A stretch of 64,000 nucleotides of DNA from Aotearoamyces nothofagi (GCA_015345905.1 JADDTR010000006.1:990146-1054145); one strand, 5' to 3'; shown: positions 33,838 to 46,014, counted from the stretch's first letter. Made by a program: numbers and translations. The notes: generated by a model from the sequence alone, not told the origin.

Positions 33838-34606
33838 ATGGCAATCAAGTATGTTTCATTTTCCAAGTTGCGCGAGGGGAAGTAACCGCTGACCTGTATA
33901 GCTATCTCATCCTACTTTCACGGCAGGGGAAAGTCGTAAGCTCCCTTACGAGATGCTAAATAGACTTGGGCAATGTAGCTAAATGTAGTCAGCGCCTGGC
34001 AAAGTGGTTCACAACATTGTCGCCAAAGGAGAAGGCGAAAATCATCAAAGATGTCTCTCAACTCGTACTTGCCCGACGGACACGGATGTGCAATTTCTTG
34101 GAGTATAAAGGTTGGCACTAGCTATCCCTCTTTTGCTAATACCGGAGTACTGATCATTTGGTAGACTCAAAGATAGTATATCGCCGATACGCTTCCTTAT
34201 TCTTCATCGCAGGGTGCTCTTCGACCGACAATGAACTCATCACTCTCGAAATCGTACATCGCTATGTGGAGCAAATGGACAAATATTATGGCAACGTCTG
34301 TGAACTCGACATCATATTCAACTTTCAGAAAGCATACTTCATATTGGATGAGCTATTACTAGCGGGGGAAATGCAGGAGAGTAGTAAAAAGAATGTGTTA
34401 AGGTGCATAAGCCAGCAGGACACTCTTGAGGATATGGAGGTAAGTGAAAAATGATATTTTGCGTCGACCTAAATCCCAGCACACGAAATAGAGACCCACT
34501 CCTACCTGATCGCATCCCTCGCCCAGATTGAGAATCGAGTTCCCTATCCACTGACACCCAATTCTCCGCATTCCAGGTTGAAGACGAGGTTACGAAAATA
34601 ATGTAA
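33838..34606 (+). CDS. APS1: AP-1 clathrin adaptor small (sigma) subunit
   Basis: Small core subunit of the AP-1 complex for clathrin transport between trans-Golgi and endosomes. Five exons, two of them very small: 33838-33848 (11 nt), 33902-33935 (34 nt), 33993-34110, 34165-34439, 34577-34606 (30 nt); 155 aa, the normal length. The joined protein begins [20 protein letters not shown] and contains the longin-fold signatures [56 protein letters not shown] and [18 protein letters not shown], ending VEDEVTKIM. The sequence around [14 protein letters not shown] marks it as sigma-1 rather than sigma-2 or sigma-3. All exon limits use GT..AG and keep the frame. Confidence 0.96.
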
Positions 34607-35778
34607 TAGGTGGCCCAGTATGCATATCACGGAGCATTGGGCAAAGGTGTTCGGCGTATAGAAATTATATATCAATCTATTCATGTCGCTTCGTTCCTGT
34701 CTGCTAACACGGTGAACGTTTCTCAATCTAGGATCAAGAACAATTGATGGAAGGTCTTCGAAAAACTGGGCTTATCTAGACCTGGGATTTCACACGTTAA
34801 TTATATTCGATTGGGACGGCGTAAATCATTCATGAATGAGATTTACAAACAAGGAGCTTTCTTAACAGCGGCTTTCTGTAGTCAGATTGCGTGGACCCAG
34901 GAAACTGGCCGGTAGTGAACATCGAATACGCTCAGGATTTCTTTAGGTCAAAGGATTTTTGTTCTAACTGAGCAACTCTATGAAATTTCACCTCCTACAT
35001 CATTTGCTATGCTGATCTATGTGATCCATATGTTAGGCAAGCAGAGACACGCCGCTCTGAGAAGTCTACTGCTGAAGCGGAGCTGTTCAAAGGAGTGGGC
35101 GTTCCTTCCCTTGTATAGTTCTACTGTCGGGAATTACGGGCATATCCTTAGGATTATCGTCTGTACACCTTCTATCTATACAATGATGGCCACTCCTCTT
35201 AGCACGAGCCGGAACCATTCGCAGGCACATCAGTCACGTGGTATTTGCTTATCATTTTGCCTAACCGGAAGCGGATGCGGCTGCCCCGTCGCATGAACAT
35301 CTTCAATCGCGCTCGACTCATCGCCAACTTCATATCATCGACAGCTCAATCAAATCCTTCTCTATAACATTATTTCAAAATGCCTTCTTCTAACCTTGAC
35401 TGCTAGACGTTTATCGTCTGGCTTTGATTACACCTTGAATTCGTCCTGCGCAGCCAGCCCAGGTCGAACCATCGCTCGTCATCAGTTACAGCAGCCATCC
35501 ACAAGTACCGCCGACCGTTTCAAAGCGCGCTGTATCTTCAGTGCATGCGATAATACACTGTACTTAGCCTAATCCTTCGAGGCACAAGTCACTGGCTGTT
35601 GTTTTTCCGAGTCTGAAGAGTAACCGCAAGGCCTCCAACAGCATCCTCGGTATCCATCGCCACCAGCTTGGTCTTACAAGGACGTCCTCATCGTAAACTG
35701 CTCATCAGCTCATCTTCAAATCACCTATCGCTGTGCTCAGTTAATTATTAAAGATCAGTTTTGCAATAGATAGCCAAG
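34607..35778. other. Intergenic region, no gene seen
   Basis: About 1.2 kb between AP-1 sigma and MAF1. Short frames only, none recognisable. The last 400 bp probably form the MAF1 promoter and leader. Confidence 0.5.
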
Positions 35779-36905
35779 ATGAAGGTAAGCCCATCCTTCC
35801 GGCTAATTGAGCCACGGCAAGAGCTTGATATTTCATCAGCTATTGCCTAGCGTTCAAGTCTGAACCATGCTAATAGGCACTCTAGTTCCTTCCACTTAGT
35901 GACTTCGATGATGTCACCAGCGCCTTGAACTTTGATACCCCGGACTGCCATGTCATAGGAGGTTGCGACCTTTATACTACCAAAGCTGCGGGCGGCGATA
36001 AGAAGCTATATCGTAATATTGAGAACTCGTTAGAGTCTCAATATGAATCCCTGCTTCGACTATCTGCATCTCTGTCTCCCCCGCAGCAGCAATCGTCTCT
36101 TGGATCATCGTTGAACCTAAGCAGATCAAGCCCGTTCGGTCCGTTGAGCCAGGTTTCAAGTCGTCGTACGTTTGCATATCTGATCGCAACGTTGAATGCT
36201 AGTCACCCCGACTATGATTTCTCTCATATCCTGAGGCCGACTGATTTCCGCAGGGAAAGAAGCTTGAAGACGGTCATAAACAGTATCGATTCTACATTAT
36301 ATAATCTCCGGCCCAGTCCGAGTCTCTCGCTTCAAGTGCCATCCCAGACAAGCTACGCCACTGCGTCTTCGGCGCCTGCAACAAGCCAAGCTTGGAGTCC
36401 TCAGATGTGGTCTGTAATTGATAGGGAAATGACCTTAAAGGAGTGTTCGGTGTATTGTTACGCGCCGGAAGAAGACCCGTATGATGGCGAAGAGGGCTCG
36501 ATCTGGAGCTTGAACTACTTCTTCTTCAATAAAGCCAGAAAGCGTGTCGCCTACATATACATACGAGGTGTCCCAGTCATGACCAACAGTCCTCGAATTG
36601 GGTTTGCTAAGAGAACTGGTAGTGGACTAGGCAAAGATCTTGGTGCTAATAAGCGCGCTCGATATTGGTTGGGTGACCGCGCTAATGATTTGACAAAGAG
36701 TGCAGACGACGAGGAGCTTGATCCAAACGTGTGGGATCTCGACAATGATCTCAGCTTCGACGGGGATGAGTTTTGCGACGACTATGACGACGAAGAAGAC
36801 GACGAAGCTGATGATGAAGCTGACGATGAGTCAGATGGACAGAACTATAAAGGCCCAGTTCGCGGTGTTAGTGAGGACATAGCTGCTGCTATGGAGATTG
36901 AGTGA
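35779..36905 (+). CDS. MAF1: Maf1, repressor of RNA polymerase III
   Basis: Global negative regulator of Pol III that binds the polymerase when nutrients or TORC1 activity fall; shuttles between cytoplasm and nucleus under phosphorylation control. Two exons: 35779-35784 (six nucleotides, Met-Lys) and 35886-36905; 341 aa. The joined start MKFLPLSDFDDVTSALNF is the conserved Maf1 box A. Later blocks include GGCDLYTTKAAG, RRTFAYLIATLNASHPDYDF, SVIDREMTLKECSVYCYAPE, SIWSLNYFFFNKARKRVAYI and an acidic, Asp/Glu-rich tail (CDDYDDEEDDEADDEADDES) before the end. A Ser/Pro/Gln-rich linker separates boxes A and B. The six-nucleotide first exon means the real start lies 140 bp before any visible Maf1 frame. 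Confidence 0.95.
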
Positions 36906-37438
36906 GATATGAAGGGTCATCGGATTTAAATTTCAGGTGGGGTTTCAAAGTTTTAACGGGTGGGCGTTTGGAGGCCGATGGCAGCGGTCTGGAGTGCTCT
37001 GTACCATATACCAATGGTGCGTTGCTTTAACTATTTGGAAGTTGTAGGATATGGATATGGATATGGCTGCTGGTGGAACATACCTGGCGTTTGGGCCTTC
37101 ACTCTTGCCGGTGAGAGCGGCGTGGGAAATGGCGTTAGTTTTCTTAATCAAGGTCGAGACTCAAGGTCGAGGGGAAACAGGCCTCAATACATTCTGCCTA
37201 GTGGCGGTCTCATAGTCATAAATGCACATAAAATGTTAATCCAAATGGTGATCCAATTGGTGCTTTAAAATTGATGATTTAGATGTTTTTTTTGAGGTTC
37301 TGTTGACTTTTTGGATCAGCAAAGACTTGCGTAATGAAGTTCAAGAACCTGAATTCCTGGCCGTAGCCGAACGCCTACAGCATCTGCATAGCCATGCAGC
37401 CTTACAAGGTGTCCTGCCCTCCTCCGTTCTCCAAGCCC
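36906..37438. other. Intergenic region between convergent MAF1 and SNU13
   Basis: 3' flanks of two convergent genes. Nothing else is seen. Confidence 0.5.
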
Positions 37439-37919
37439 TTAGATCATCAACCGCTCAACCTTGTCCTTCAGAGCTCTGATCTGGTTCATTAAATCAGAAG
37501 CTTCGTTGGTAGTAATGCTAGTCGCGATGACTGCGCGAGAAACTCCGCAAGCACGACCCAATGCCGTTTTAGAGCCAATGAAAACGTAAGGTACGTTCTA
37601 AGGGAAGTTAGCTGTAATGTACGTAAATCCAAACTAACAGAAAATACATACCTTGTCTTCACACAGGAGAGGGAGGTGAAGTAAGATAGCGAGTGGCTGA
37701 GCTGGTGTTCGTTAGCAAATGCTATGGTCAGAGAGCAGGGTACTTACTATCGGCAGCGAGAATAATGATCTCAGAGATACCACGGTTCAACGTCTTAGTG
37801 GCTTCGTTTGCGCCTTTTTTCAACTGTCTGGCGTGAGAAGCCTGTTGAACCAAATCGAGGATCTCTTGAGTCAAGGCAGCGTCTGCCAGTGGCCAAGCAG
37901 CGGAGGAATCTTCAGCCAT
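37439..37919 (-). CDS. SNU13: Snu13 / 15.5K RNA-binding protein (box C/D snoRNP and U4/U6.U5 snRNP)
   Basis: Binds kink-turns in U4 snRNA and box C/D snoRNAs, nucleating spliceosomal tri-snRNP and rRNA-methylation particles. Three exons: 37919-37748, 37701-37652 (50 nt) and 37597-37439; 126 aa, the same length as yeast Snu13. L7Ae-family signatures: [34 protein letters not shown] (RNA-contact helix), [45 protein letters not shown]. All introns are GT..AG and 45-55 bp. It is divergent from the V-ATPase gene with 396 bp between starts. Confidence 0.97.
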
Positions 37920-38315
37920 TGTATATGAGATGAAGGATCTTGTTGGTATCGTGGGAGTAAATGCGATCGAGAACGATGGGTTATAGCGGTCAGGGTTCCT
38001 TGCGTTGGCTCGCCCTGTTGCTTGTGAAATTTACGATTATGAGATTGACTGATGTTGTTGAGCAGAAAAAGATATGAAATTCAAAAAGTATCGAAAAGAC
38101 CTAGCTCAATATGGTTAATGGAATTTGTGCAAGTGGATTTATTACATAAGCGAGTCACCATCGCCAAAGACTCCTCGCGGACATCGTCACCAACATCAAG
38201 CAAGTTATCAGCCACCAATCCAACGCATCGCAATCCGTTCATTGCCATATCTCAAGCTTCTCCGAGCTCCTTGATCTCCTTAGAAACTCGATTCTAGCTT
38301 CACAATACCGACAAA
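37920..38315. promoter_or_regulatory. Shared divergent promoter region (SNU13 / V-ATPase subunit c)
   Basis: The 396 bp between two divergent start codons contain both promoters. No specific factor site was assigned. Confidence 0.5.
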
Positions 38316-39166
38316 ATGGCTACAGACCTCTGGTGAGTGTACTCAATCCCGATGAGCGACGAGCTAGCCCTTGGCCTTGATAAGCTGCATAGAGTTATCT
38401 AGAGCGCACATCGCATCTCAGTTCATCTCGACTATGTGTACAATTGCTAATATTACGTTGTCTCCAGCCCAGTATATGCGGTTAGTCTTGAACATTCCCC
38501 ATGAACATCCTATGCGAAGCATTACCAAATTCCCTCGGGATACCTTCGGAGCTTTCAGCATTAGTTGAAGTAATAATGCTGACGATTACTGACATAGCCC
38601 TTCTTTGGTGCGATGGGTTGCACATCAGCTATTGTCTTCACCTGCTTCGGTGCCGCATACGGTACTGCTAAGTCCGGTGTCGGAATCTCAGCTATGGGTG
38701 TCCTCCGACCAGATTTGATCGTCAAGAGTATGTAGAATCAATATACTTGAGTCGAAACGCGAAACAATAATTAACAATTGTAATCCAGATATTGTTCCTG
38801 TTATTATGGCTGGTATTATCGGTATCTATGGTCTAGTTGTGTCTGTTTTGATCTCCGATGGCCTTCAACAATCGATGCCCCTATACACTGGCTTCATCCA
38901 GCTGGGTGCCGGTCTTAGTGTCGGTCTGGCAGGCCTTGCTGCTGGTTTTGCTATTGGCATCGTCGGTGATGCTGGTGTGCGAGGTACTGCCCAACAACCA
39001 AGACTGTTCGTCGGCATGATTCTTATCTTGATTTTCGCCGAAGTTCTAGGTAAGTGTTGCATACGTAACTGTTTGGACACCTTGTCTAATGTGCTATGCA
39101 GGTCTTTATGGCTTAATTGTCGCCCTTCTAATGAACTCCAAAGCTACCCTTAACACGTCATGTTAA
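38316..39166 (+). CDS. VMA3: V-type proton ATPase proteolipid subunit c
   Basis: Forms the rotating membrane ring that carries protons across vacuolar and Golgi/endosome membranes. Five exons: 38316-38332 (17 nt), 38468-38480 (13-nt internal microexon), 38598-38727, 38789-39049 and 39102-39166; 161 aa, four transmembrane helices. The start assembles to [31 protein letters not shown] and [20 protein letters not shown] are ring-helix signatures, and [17 protein letters not shown] holds the proton-binding glutamate (E138). The short N-terminus favours subunit c over c' (Vma11), which is usually longer at that end. Confidence 0.95.
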
Positions 39167-40010
39167 GGACGGGTCGAATTTAGGTTGAGAGAATCCTTGA
39201 CAAGCGATGCTTCTGCATCTATTCTCTACGACCACTGTCAATAGTCGGTGCGATTTGGAAGTGCAGGAGAAAAATGAACGGAGATCGTTGAGAAGTGGGT
39301 GCGGCTCTGTGTGGCTATCCCTACGAATACATGTATTGTTGATGTCGATCTCGGCGTTACTCGCCACATAGAGAGGGTGGCCGCCAAGGCTGTGTATGCT
39401 AGTTTCTTATTTACAAAAGATGGTTTCTTGCTGCAATGCCTGCCTATGGCGTTCCCTGTTTGCTGACGTGCTGATGTTACTAAACCTATTTTTAGCATTC
39501 AGATATGATGATTGAATTGCCATTGTTTTAAAGTCCAAGCGTGGCATCTAGTAACATGAATCAATCAAAGAGCAATGCCACTGCTAAATCATGGCGATGG
39601 TAGGTGACGCGAAGTATGAGACTATCCTGACAATTCGCTGCCCATTCGATACCTATGGGATTGTACTCTAACGCGATAGTCCAAGTTCCTATACCTAGGA
39701 GATAGTGCTAAATGTGAAGTATCTTTTCAGCCGTGTATTCAAATAAGATTTTGATTGTGAGGGGTAATGATCAGTAATGCTCCTTAGAAGTTATTCTGGT
39801 ATGAAATTGAAATCTCACCTCGATCGATCGGATATCCCGGTGTCCTTCATGTGCAGGAGATCATGCAAGAGTCAAAGCATAAGGTAATAGTATATGTAGG
39901 CTAAATATACCGAATACGCAATTGAAGCTCTACGTTCGCTGCTATTTATGATGAACAATATCTAGGACTAATTACTTGCCAGAGATGGATGAGTTGAGCA
40001 GAGTTGTGTA
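39167..40010. other. Intergenic region between convergent genes
   Basis: No supported gene. The few open frames are short and not recognisable. Confidence 0.5.
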
Positions 40011-40738
40011 TTAATGTCCCAGATTGGTAATTGTGACTTCGGTGTCATTCTTCTCTCCGACATCCATAGCTACGAGGAAACGACTAACGCAGTTATACGC
40101 CGCTACCTGTAGGCAATCTACCTGTCAGCAACTCTGTTTTACGAAGCATTAGAATCAGAGCACCCTCAACGTACTGTTGCAGTGATTTCCACCACTTCCT
40201 TATCAGAGAAATATTCCTTCAATTTTCCGAATATCTCCTCTGACACTTTCACATCCTTGGTCATGGCGTCGGTATATCTAACCACAGCCCATTGCTTTGC
40301 AGACAGTGCACCACTCGAACCGATTCGGTCTCTGTATACAGTTTTATCTGCTAAGACTTCCAAACCTTCTTCCCCAACGCCTCCCGCCTTGGCCAAAGGG
40401 GCATGATGCTGCCACTCATAAGCAGCCCCGTTGAGCACAGCAACCCTACAGATAGCAATCTCCCTGACATCATCAGCAATGCCGGTCTTTGTTCTCACGG
40501 CCCCCAGAAAACTATTCCACCCGTCGGCAACGTTGGGCGAGTGCAGCAATGCCAGGTCAAGAGGCTGCAGCGGTCTGGGGGCCCGTCTTGCCGACACACG
40601 GGAGTAGATAGCGAGTTCCTCCGGGTCGGTGGTGGTAGGCGGGTTAGGGGCATATGGGAGGCGCATCTTGATACTCTCGAGCGTGGAAAATGTATGCTGG
40701 AGGTATCTTCTATTAGATTTAATGGTGCTGGCTAACAT
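40011..40738 (-). CDS. Carboxymuconolactone decarboxylase-like (AhpD-fold) protein
   Basis: Two exons, 40738-40175 and 40106-40011; 219 aa from the first ATG. A second in-frame ATG at 40666 (MRLPYAPNPP) gives the more usual N-terminus, and the extra 24 residues are basic, possibly a mitochondrial leader or not translated. The family core is visible: LALLHSPNVADGWNSFLGAV, then VREIAICRVAVLNGAAYEWQ, then HHAPLAKAGGV, and the C-terminal helix AAYNCVSRFLVAMDV. Family members include peroxidase-type AhpD proteins and decarboxylases. Without the AhpD CxxC pair here, only a general alpha-helical CMD-fold hydrolase or redox role can be suggested. The substrate is unknown. Confidence 0.88.
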
Positions 40739-42399
40739 GGAAGGTTTATGGAGGACTCAGATGTACAACTGAAGTGCTAATAGTGCGGGTACTGCGGGGT
40801 CTGAGGGTCAAATTCCCCGCTTTGATTGCCGTGGTTGTTTCCCGCTGTACGGAGTATGCCACCACGTACCGTACATATACTGCACATTCGTACATACCGT
40901 ACATACCGTACATACTCGAATATCGCAGCAGAATAAGGCCCTGATTCCTACAAAATTGGACCTCTTAACTTATGATTACTATGGTGAGGATCGGAATGTC
41001 CTATTATATGTATTCAACCTAGAATTGCTAGGATCAAGCATGACCTCGGAGGGAAAACATTGCTGGGTACAGGTAGCATGAAGGGGGTTTGATTTTCTAC
41101 ATGCGATACACAGGGTTTATGGAGAGGTTCACAACATCCACGTTGGAGCAGCAGGGCGGACAGGACACGCCCTCCGCAGGGTGACTGTTGTCCGGATGCG
41201 TGGATGACTTCTGACACCAACAGTGTTGTCCCTCCGAACCTACACCGCCGTCCAATCTCTCGTAACAGAGCCGATATGATGGAGATGGTCCAGACCCCCG
41301 CGATGCGATCGATGTATAATAGATTATTCGATGTGATGACAAGCATCCAAGCCTTACAAATATTTTACGCGCGAGGCCTTCCGTTGATACCGCACCTTCA
41401 ATTCGATGGGTGACTCAGCATTTTTCGCATGGCATGCATGACGTATCCATGCCGAGGCTATTTGCGAAACTGACGGCACACCTTTTAACAAGCGAACTGA
41501 AAATATACTACAACCACCACCGTTATAAAAGAAGGACAATTTAAGTCAAGCAGGCAAAAGCGAAAATGGACGGTGGACGGAATCTTTCTTTACCTTGGCT
41601 GCTGTAAGTTAGAAGCATCATATTGTGTTATACCACAGGGACTCGATTGAGCGCGTGCCCAAGGGCAGAATATGTGTAGATGTACTGTACAATACGTACC
41701 GTCAGGTACAGAGCCGTGATCTGCTGTTGTTGGCCTCTTAGTAATCAGGAGGCAGCTCAAACGGTCTTCGCGCTGATAGCAGCGGCCTTATCGTCGCCGT
41801 GCGGCGTAATATTGTATAAGCCCTGGGGCCTAGAGCAGCTAAGCCGCAGCTAACGTCACAGCTACCTACCGTGCCCAGGTCCCTAGGTACGGCACTTGAT
41901 GGGCATGTTCAGGGTCGCGTCACATGACTGAGCACAGAGGGCGGCTTCGACTATTGAGGTTCACGATAATTCAACCTGGTCTGGCCGCTACCTAGCCATC
42001 ATCTCCACGGCTTAACCAATTTCCTCGTCACTTACGTTGGCGATAATTTTTACTCATTCAATTGTTGTTCTTGCGCACCCACCACAGCTGCCCTGCATGT
42101 GCTGTGCTCCCGGGCCTTAGCTTACTGTCGCACAGTAAGTTTGGGACAAAGTGGCAGTAACCCATTGCTACCACTCCGAGGGGCGGTCGGGCCACGGAAC
42201 AGTTGGACTTCGTCGGCGAATAACAATGGATCATGCAGTGCCCACCAAACCTTTTCTTCGTCATAGAAAGAACCCCACCTTGTTTGTGTAAGCCCCCCCC
42301 CCCAATTTCAACACATCTCAATCCTCCTCTCTTCTCCTTCCTCAAATACAACAGACAAAATACCTTAGTCCTGATAAACTCTATAATAAATCGCAAATC
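40739..42399. other. Intergenic region between divergent genes, with GTACAT/GTACC repeats
   Basis: About 1.7 kb without a supported gene. Pentamer-like GTAC patches at 40865-40915 (CGTACCGTACAT, then CATACCGTA units) and 41680-41712. The final 350 bp before the transketolase ATG include a C-homopolymer (about 42293-42303) and a pyrimidine-rich leader. Confidence 0.55.
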
Positions 42400-44962
42400 A
42401 TGGGTTTCACGGATTTGGACCAGTTGGCAACCAACACCATCCGTCTGCTGGCGGTGAGTTTTCCCGTGTTACCCCGCCTACGTAATGAACAGCTTTCAAC
42501 TACCGTTGGAATGTCTCTCAACGCCGAATTCTATGTGCTGATTACCGTCGCAACAGGTCGATGCCATATCCCACGCAAACGCTGGCCACCCTGGTGCGCC
42601 TATGGGTTTGGCTCCAGTTGCACATGTCCTCTGGAACAAGTTCCTGAGATACAACCCAAAGGACCCCAACTGGCTCAACCGTGATAGATTCGTTCTTTCG
42701 TGAGTAATCCATCTCTTCCGCTCCCCATCTCCCCTTTCCCTGCAATGCAGCGTCAGGTTGAACAAAAGTTGAAGCTATGCGAGTCTCAATAATTTCACTG
42801 TGCTCTCACATGTAGTAGAGAGGGGGCTGGCTGTAGCCACAAAACGCCACTGGATCATTGGGGCTCAACACAACCTCCAGCGATGCCATTGCGCGCTATT
42901 GATATATTTGGTCTTATAGCCTTTGAAAGTCGATTTTTTTGCATTCATCTTAGTGCAACCTTGATTATTACTAAAGAGTCTACTAACATCCCAATAGCAA
43001 TGGCCACGCGTGTATGCTGCAATATGCTATGCTCCATCTTGCCGGATATGCCCTTTCTTTAGATGATCTCAAGAAGTTCCGAGTAAGTATATATCTTAAA
43101 TTAAGTTAAGAATTTCCTGACAGATGTACAGACCCTCGACAGCATTACCCCCGGTCACCCAGAGGCACATGGCACTCCCGGCATTGAAGTAACTACTGGG
43201 CCTCTCGGTCAGGGCTTCTCTAACGCTGTGGGTCTTGCCATCGCTCAACACCATGCTGGTGCCGAATTCAACAAGCCTGGTTTCGAATTGATTAACAACT
43301 ACACATACACGATTTTGGGTGATGGATGTATGATGGAGGGTGTTGCTAGCGAAGCTGCCTCAGTTGCTGGTCACTTGCAATTAGGCAACCTGATTGCAAT
43401 CTACGATGATAACCACATTTCCATTGATGGTGACACCAACTGTGCCTTCACCGAAGACGTCTTGAAGCGATTTGAGGCCTACGGCTGGCACACCGACGTG
43501 GTCGCAGATGGCGATCATGACTTTGAAGGCATAGAGGCAGCGATCAAGAGGGCTCAAGCGGTCAAAAACAAGCCGTCTCTCATCAAGCTACGGACAACTA
43601 TTGGTTTCGGGTCCCTTCAACAAGGCACTGGTGGCGTTCACGGTAGCCCGCTCAAGGCCGATGACGTCAAGCAGCTCAAGACCAAGTGGGGGTTCAACCC
43701 AGCAGAGTCATTTGTTGTCGCTCAAGAGGTTTACGATCAATACAACAAAAAAGCCGCTGTGGGTGCCGCACAGCAGAAGGAGTGGGAGCAACTCTTAGAG
43801 AAGTATAGCCAGTCATATAACGCTGAGTACACAGATCTCAAGCGCCGTCTGTCGGGTAAATTGCCAGAGGGATGGGAGAAGTCCTTGCCAGTTTACAGCC
43901 CAGCTGATCCTGCAGTTGCAACAAGAAAGCTTTCTGAGATCGTTCTCCAAAGTATTCATGCGGCAATTCCAGAACTTGTTGGAGGTTCTGCAGATTTGAC
44001 TGGCTCTAACCTTACAAGATGGAAGGAGGCCGTCGATTTCCAGCCACCTTCTACTGGTCTTGGTGACTGGTCCGGACGATATATCAGATATGGTGTCCGT
44101 GAGCACGCTATGGGTGCCATCATGAACGGTTTGGCCGCATATGGAACTGTTATCCCATACGGTGGAACTTTCCTCAACTTCGTCTCATATGCTGCTGGTG
44201 CAGTCCGTCTATCTGCTCTTTCCCAGGTCCGAACCATCTGGGTTGCCACTCACGACTCCATTGGTCTCGGTGAAGATGGCCCAACACATCAACCCATCGA
44301 AGTTCTTGCTCACTTCCGTGCTCTGCCAAACTGTGATGTGTGGCGCCCAGCCGATGGCAATGAAACCAGCGCTGCTTATTACTCTGCTATTACATCGAAA
44401 CACACTCCTAGCATTCTTGCTCTGTCGCGTCAAAACCTCCCCCACCTCGAGAACTCCACTCTCGCTAACGCCCTAAAGGGTGGTTACGTCGTCCACGACG
44501 CCGCGAACGCTGATATTACCCTTGTCTCCACTGGGTCCGAGGTTGGTATCTGTGTAGACACTATCAAGTACCTCAAAGATAACCACAACCTCACCGCAAG
44601 GGTCGTATCCATCCCTTGTTTCGAGGTATTCGATGCCCAGAGCAAGGGATACAGACTCAGCGTCTTGCCAGATGGTATTCCATCTCTATCAGTTGAAGCT
44701 ATGTCAACCATTGGTTGGGAACGATATACTCATGAGCAATTCGGTCTTAACCGATTCGGTGCCAGTGGTGCCTACAAAGATCTTTACAAAGTATGTCAAT
44801 CCCCGTCGGTCTTTCGTTATAAAACAGAGCTAACAACCCTTATAGAAGTTCGAGTTTACTCCCGAGGGCATCAGCAAACGTGCTGTTGCGACTATCAACT
44901 TCTACAAGGGTGTCCCAAACCTTCGTTCGCCACTCAATCGTGCTTTTGAGCAGATCCTTTAA
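42400..44962 (+). CDS. Transketolase
   Basis: Thiamine-diphosphate enzyme of the non-oxidative pentose phosphate pathway, moving two-carbon ketol units between sugar phosphates; cytosolic. Five exons: 42400-42453, 42557-42699, 42998-43082, 43132-44790 and 44846-44962; 685 aa, normal length. The join yields [20 protein letters not shown], then [34 protein letters not shown] and [20 protein letters not shown]. The cofactor site is [20 protein letters not shown] ... [15 protein letters not shown]. Further signatures are [46 protein letters not shown] and [15 protein letters not shown]. The 298-bp intron (42700-42997) is long for this window. The gene is probably highly expressed, which fits the many early introns. 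Confidence 0.97.
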
Positions 44963-45294
44963 ATACGATGTGAGAATTTAGCTAGATTTATGATTGCGGG
45001 CAAATAAACATATTCGTTTGCCACAGCTATAGAGGAATATAAAATGATTTCCAAACACATATTACTGATGTAAACGATTTATCACTTGACACCATTAATT
45101 CTATTTCTAGTTCAGCAAACTTATACCGTATGATGCGGTACTGCTGAGCTGTCTAATTGTCCTGCGTCAACGCTGTAATAGTGCCTTCAAGACTGATAAA
45201 TAGTGATCGATCTTTGGAGTCTTCAATTCTACTGACGACGCACCGCCTTGCAACTGGGTCTAGATGGGGAAACAACAATATTGCGTGTACTCCT
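44963..45294. other. Intergenic region, convergent 3' flanks
   Basis: Short spacer between transketolase and the acidic orphan gene. Nothing else is seen. Confidence 0.5.
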
Positions 45295-46014
45295 TCAACC
45301 ATCTGCTCCGTCATCTTCGTACTCCTCGGCAACCTCTCCTTGGGCTTCCTCCTCCCTTTCCTTTACCCAACGCTTCTGAAATTCCCAACCAATACGCTCC
45401 AACCTGCTAGCCGCTCTCCTCGCTTCGTTCGCGAGCTCGTAGCTTGGTGCCACGACTGTAGCAATCAATAACGGTGCCAACGACGTTGGATCTTCTTCCT
45501 CGGCCTCGTCGTCTTCTGCATTAGCATCACCAACCTCAATCCCTTTCCCTTTAGCTACACCGTTGCTAAGGTGCTGGCTATCGACCATTGTCGAGTCGGT
45601 TTCGACACCATTTTCAGCCTCGTAGGCTAGCTCATGAAACGACTCTAACTCGGCATCGTCATTTTCCGTAGAAGCAGTTAACGGCCTAAGCGCATCGGTT
45701 GTTTGTTCTAATACACTCAACACTGTGCCATTTCCAATACCATTTTGTGGAGTGTGCGGTTTTCGATGTGATTGTGGACTTAGGTAAGAATGTAGAACAG
45801 TTGGTCCGTCCCCCGCCGTTTCTAGCATGAGACGTAATGGAAGTCCAAGACCAAGGCGTGAAGAGGCGTTATATGCTGTAACGGATGCACTTGTGAGGGC
45901 TTTGAGCGCAGAGAGTTGATCGCTGTCGATATCGACCGAGGATAGGAGGGGTGTTAAGGCGGGGTCGGTGAGGTGGAGCGAGAGAGTGGGGTTGGCTGAC
46001 GTGATAGATGCCAT
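45295..46014 (-). CDS. Uncharacterised acidic protein
   Basis: 239 aa, single exon, ATG at 46014. No family recognised. N-terminal half: a predicted mixed alpha/beta segment (PTLSLHLTDPALTPLLSSVD, ALKALTSASVTAYNASSRLG, LRLMLETAGDGPTVLHSYLS). Middle: polar linker with acidic run (GDANAEDDEAEEEDPTSLAP). C-terminus: a helix (LIATVVAPSYELANEARRAA, SRLERIGWEFQKRW) and an acidic tail. The ordered ends with a disordered middle suggest one domain with an inserted loop. Clean ATG, normal codon use and a compact position divergent from the coiled-coil gene (308 bp between starts) support reality. Confidence 0.7.
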   Translation of the reverse strand: MASITSANPTLSLHLTDPALTPLLSSVDIDSDQLSALKALTSASVTAYNASSRLGLGLPLRLMLETAGDGPTVLHSYLSPQSHRKPHTPQNGIGNGTVLSVLEQTTDALRPLTASTENDDAELESFHELAYEAENGVETDSTMVDSQHLSNGVAKGKGIEVGDANAEDDEAEEEDPTSLAPLLIATVVAPSYELANEARRAASRLERIGWEFQKRWVKEREEEAQGEVAEEYEDDGADG

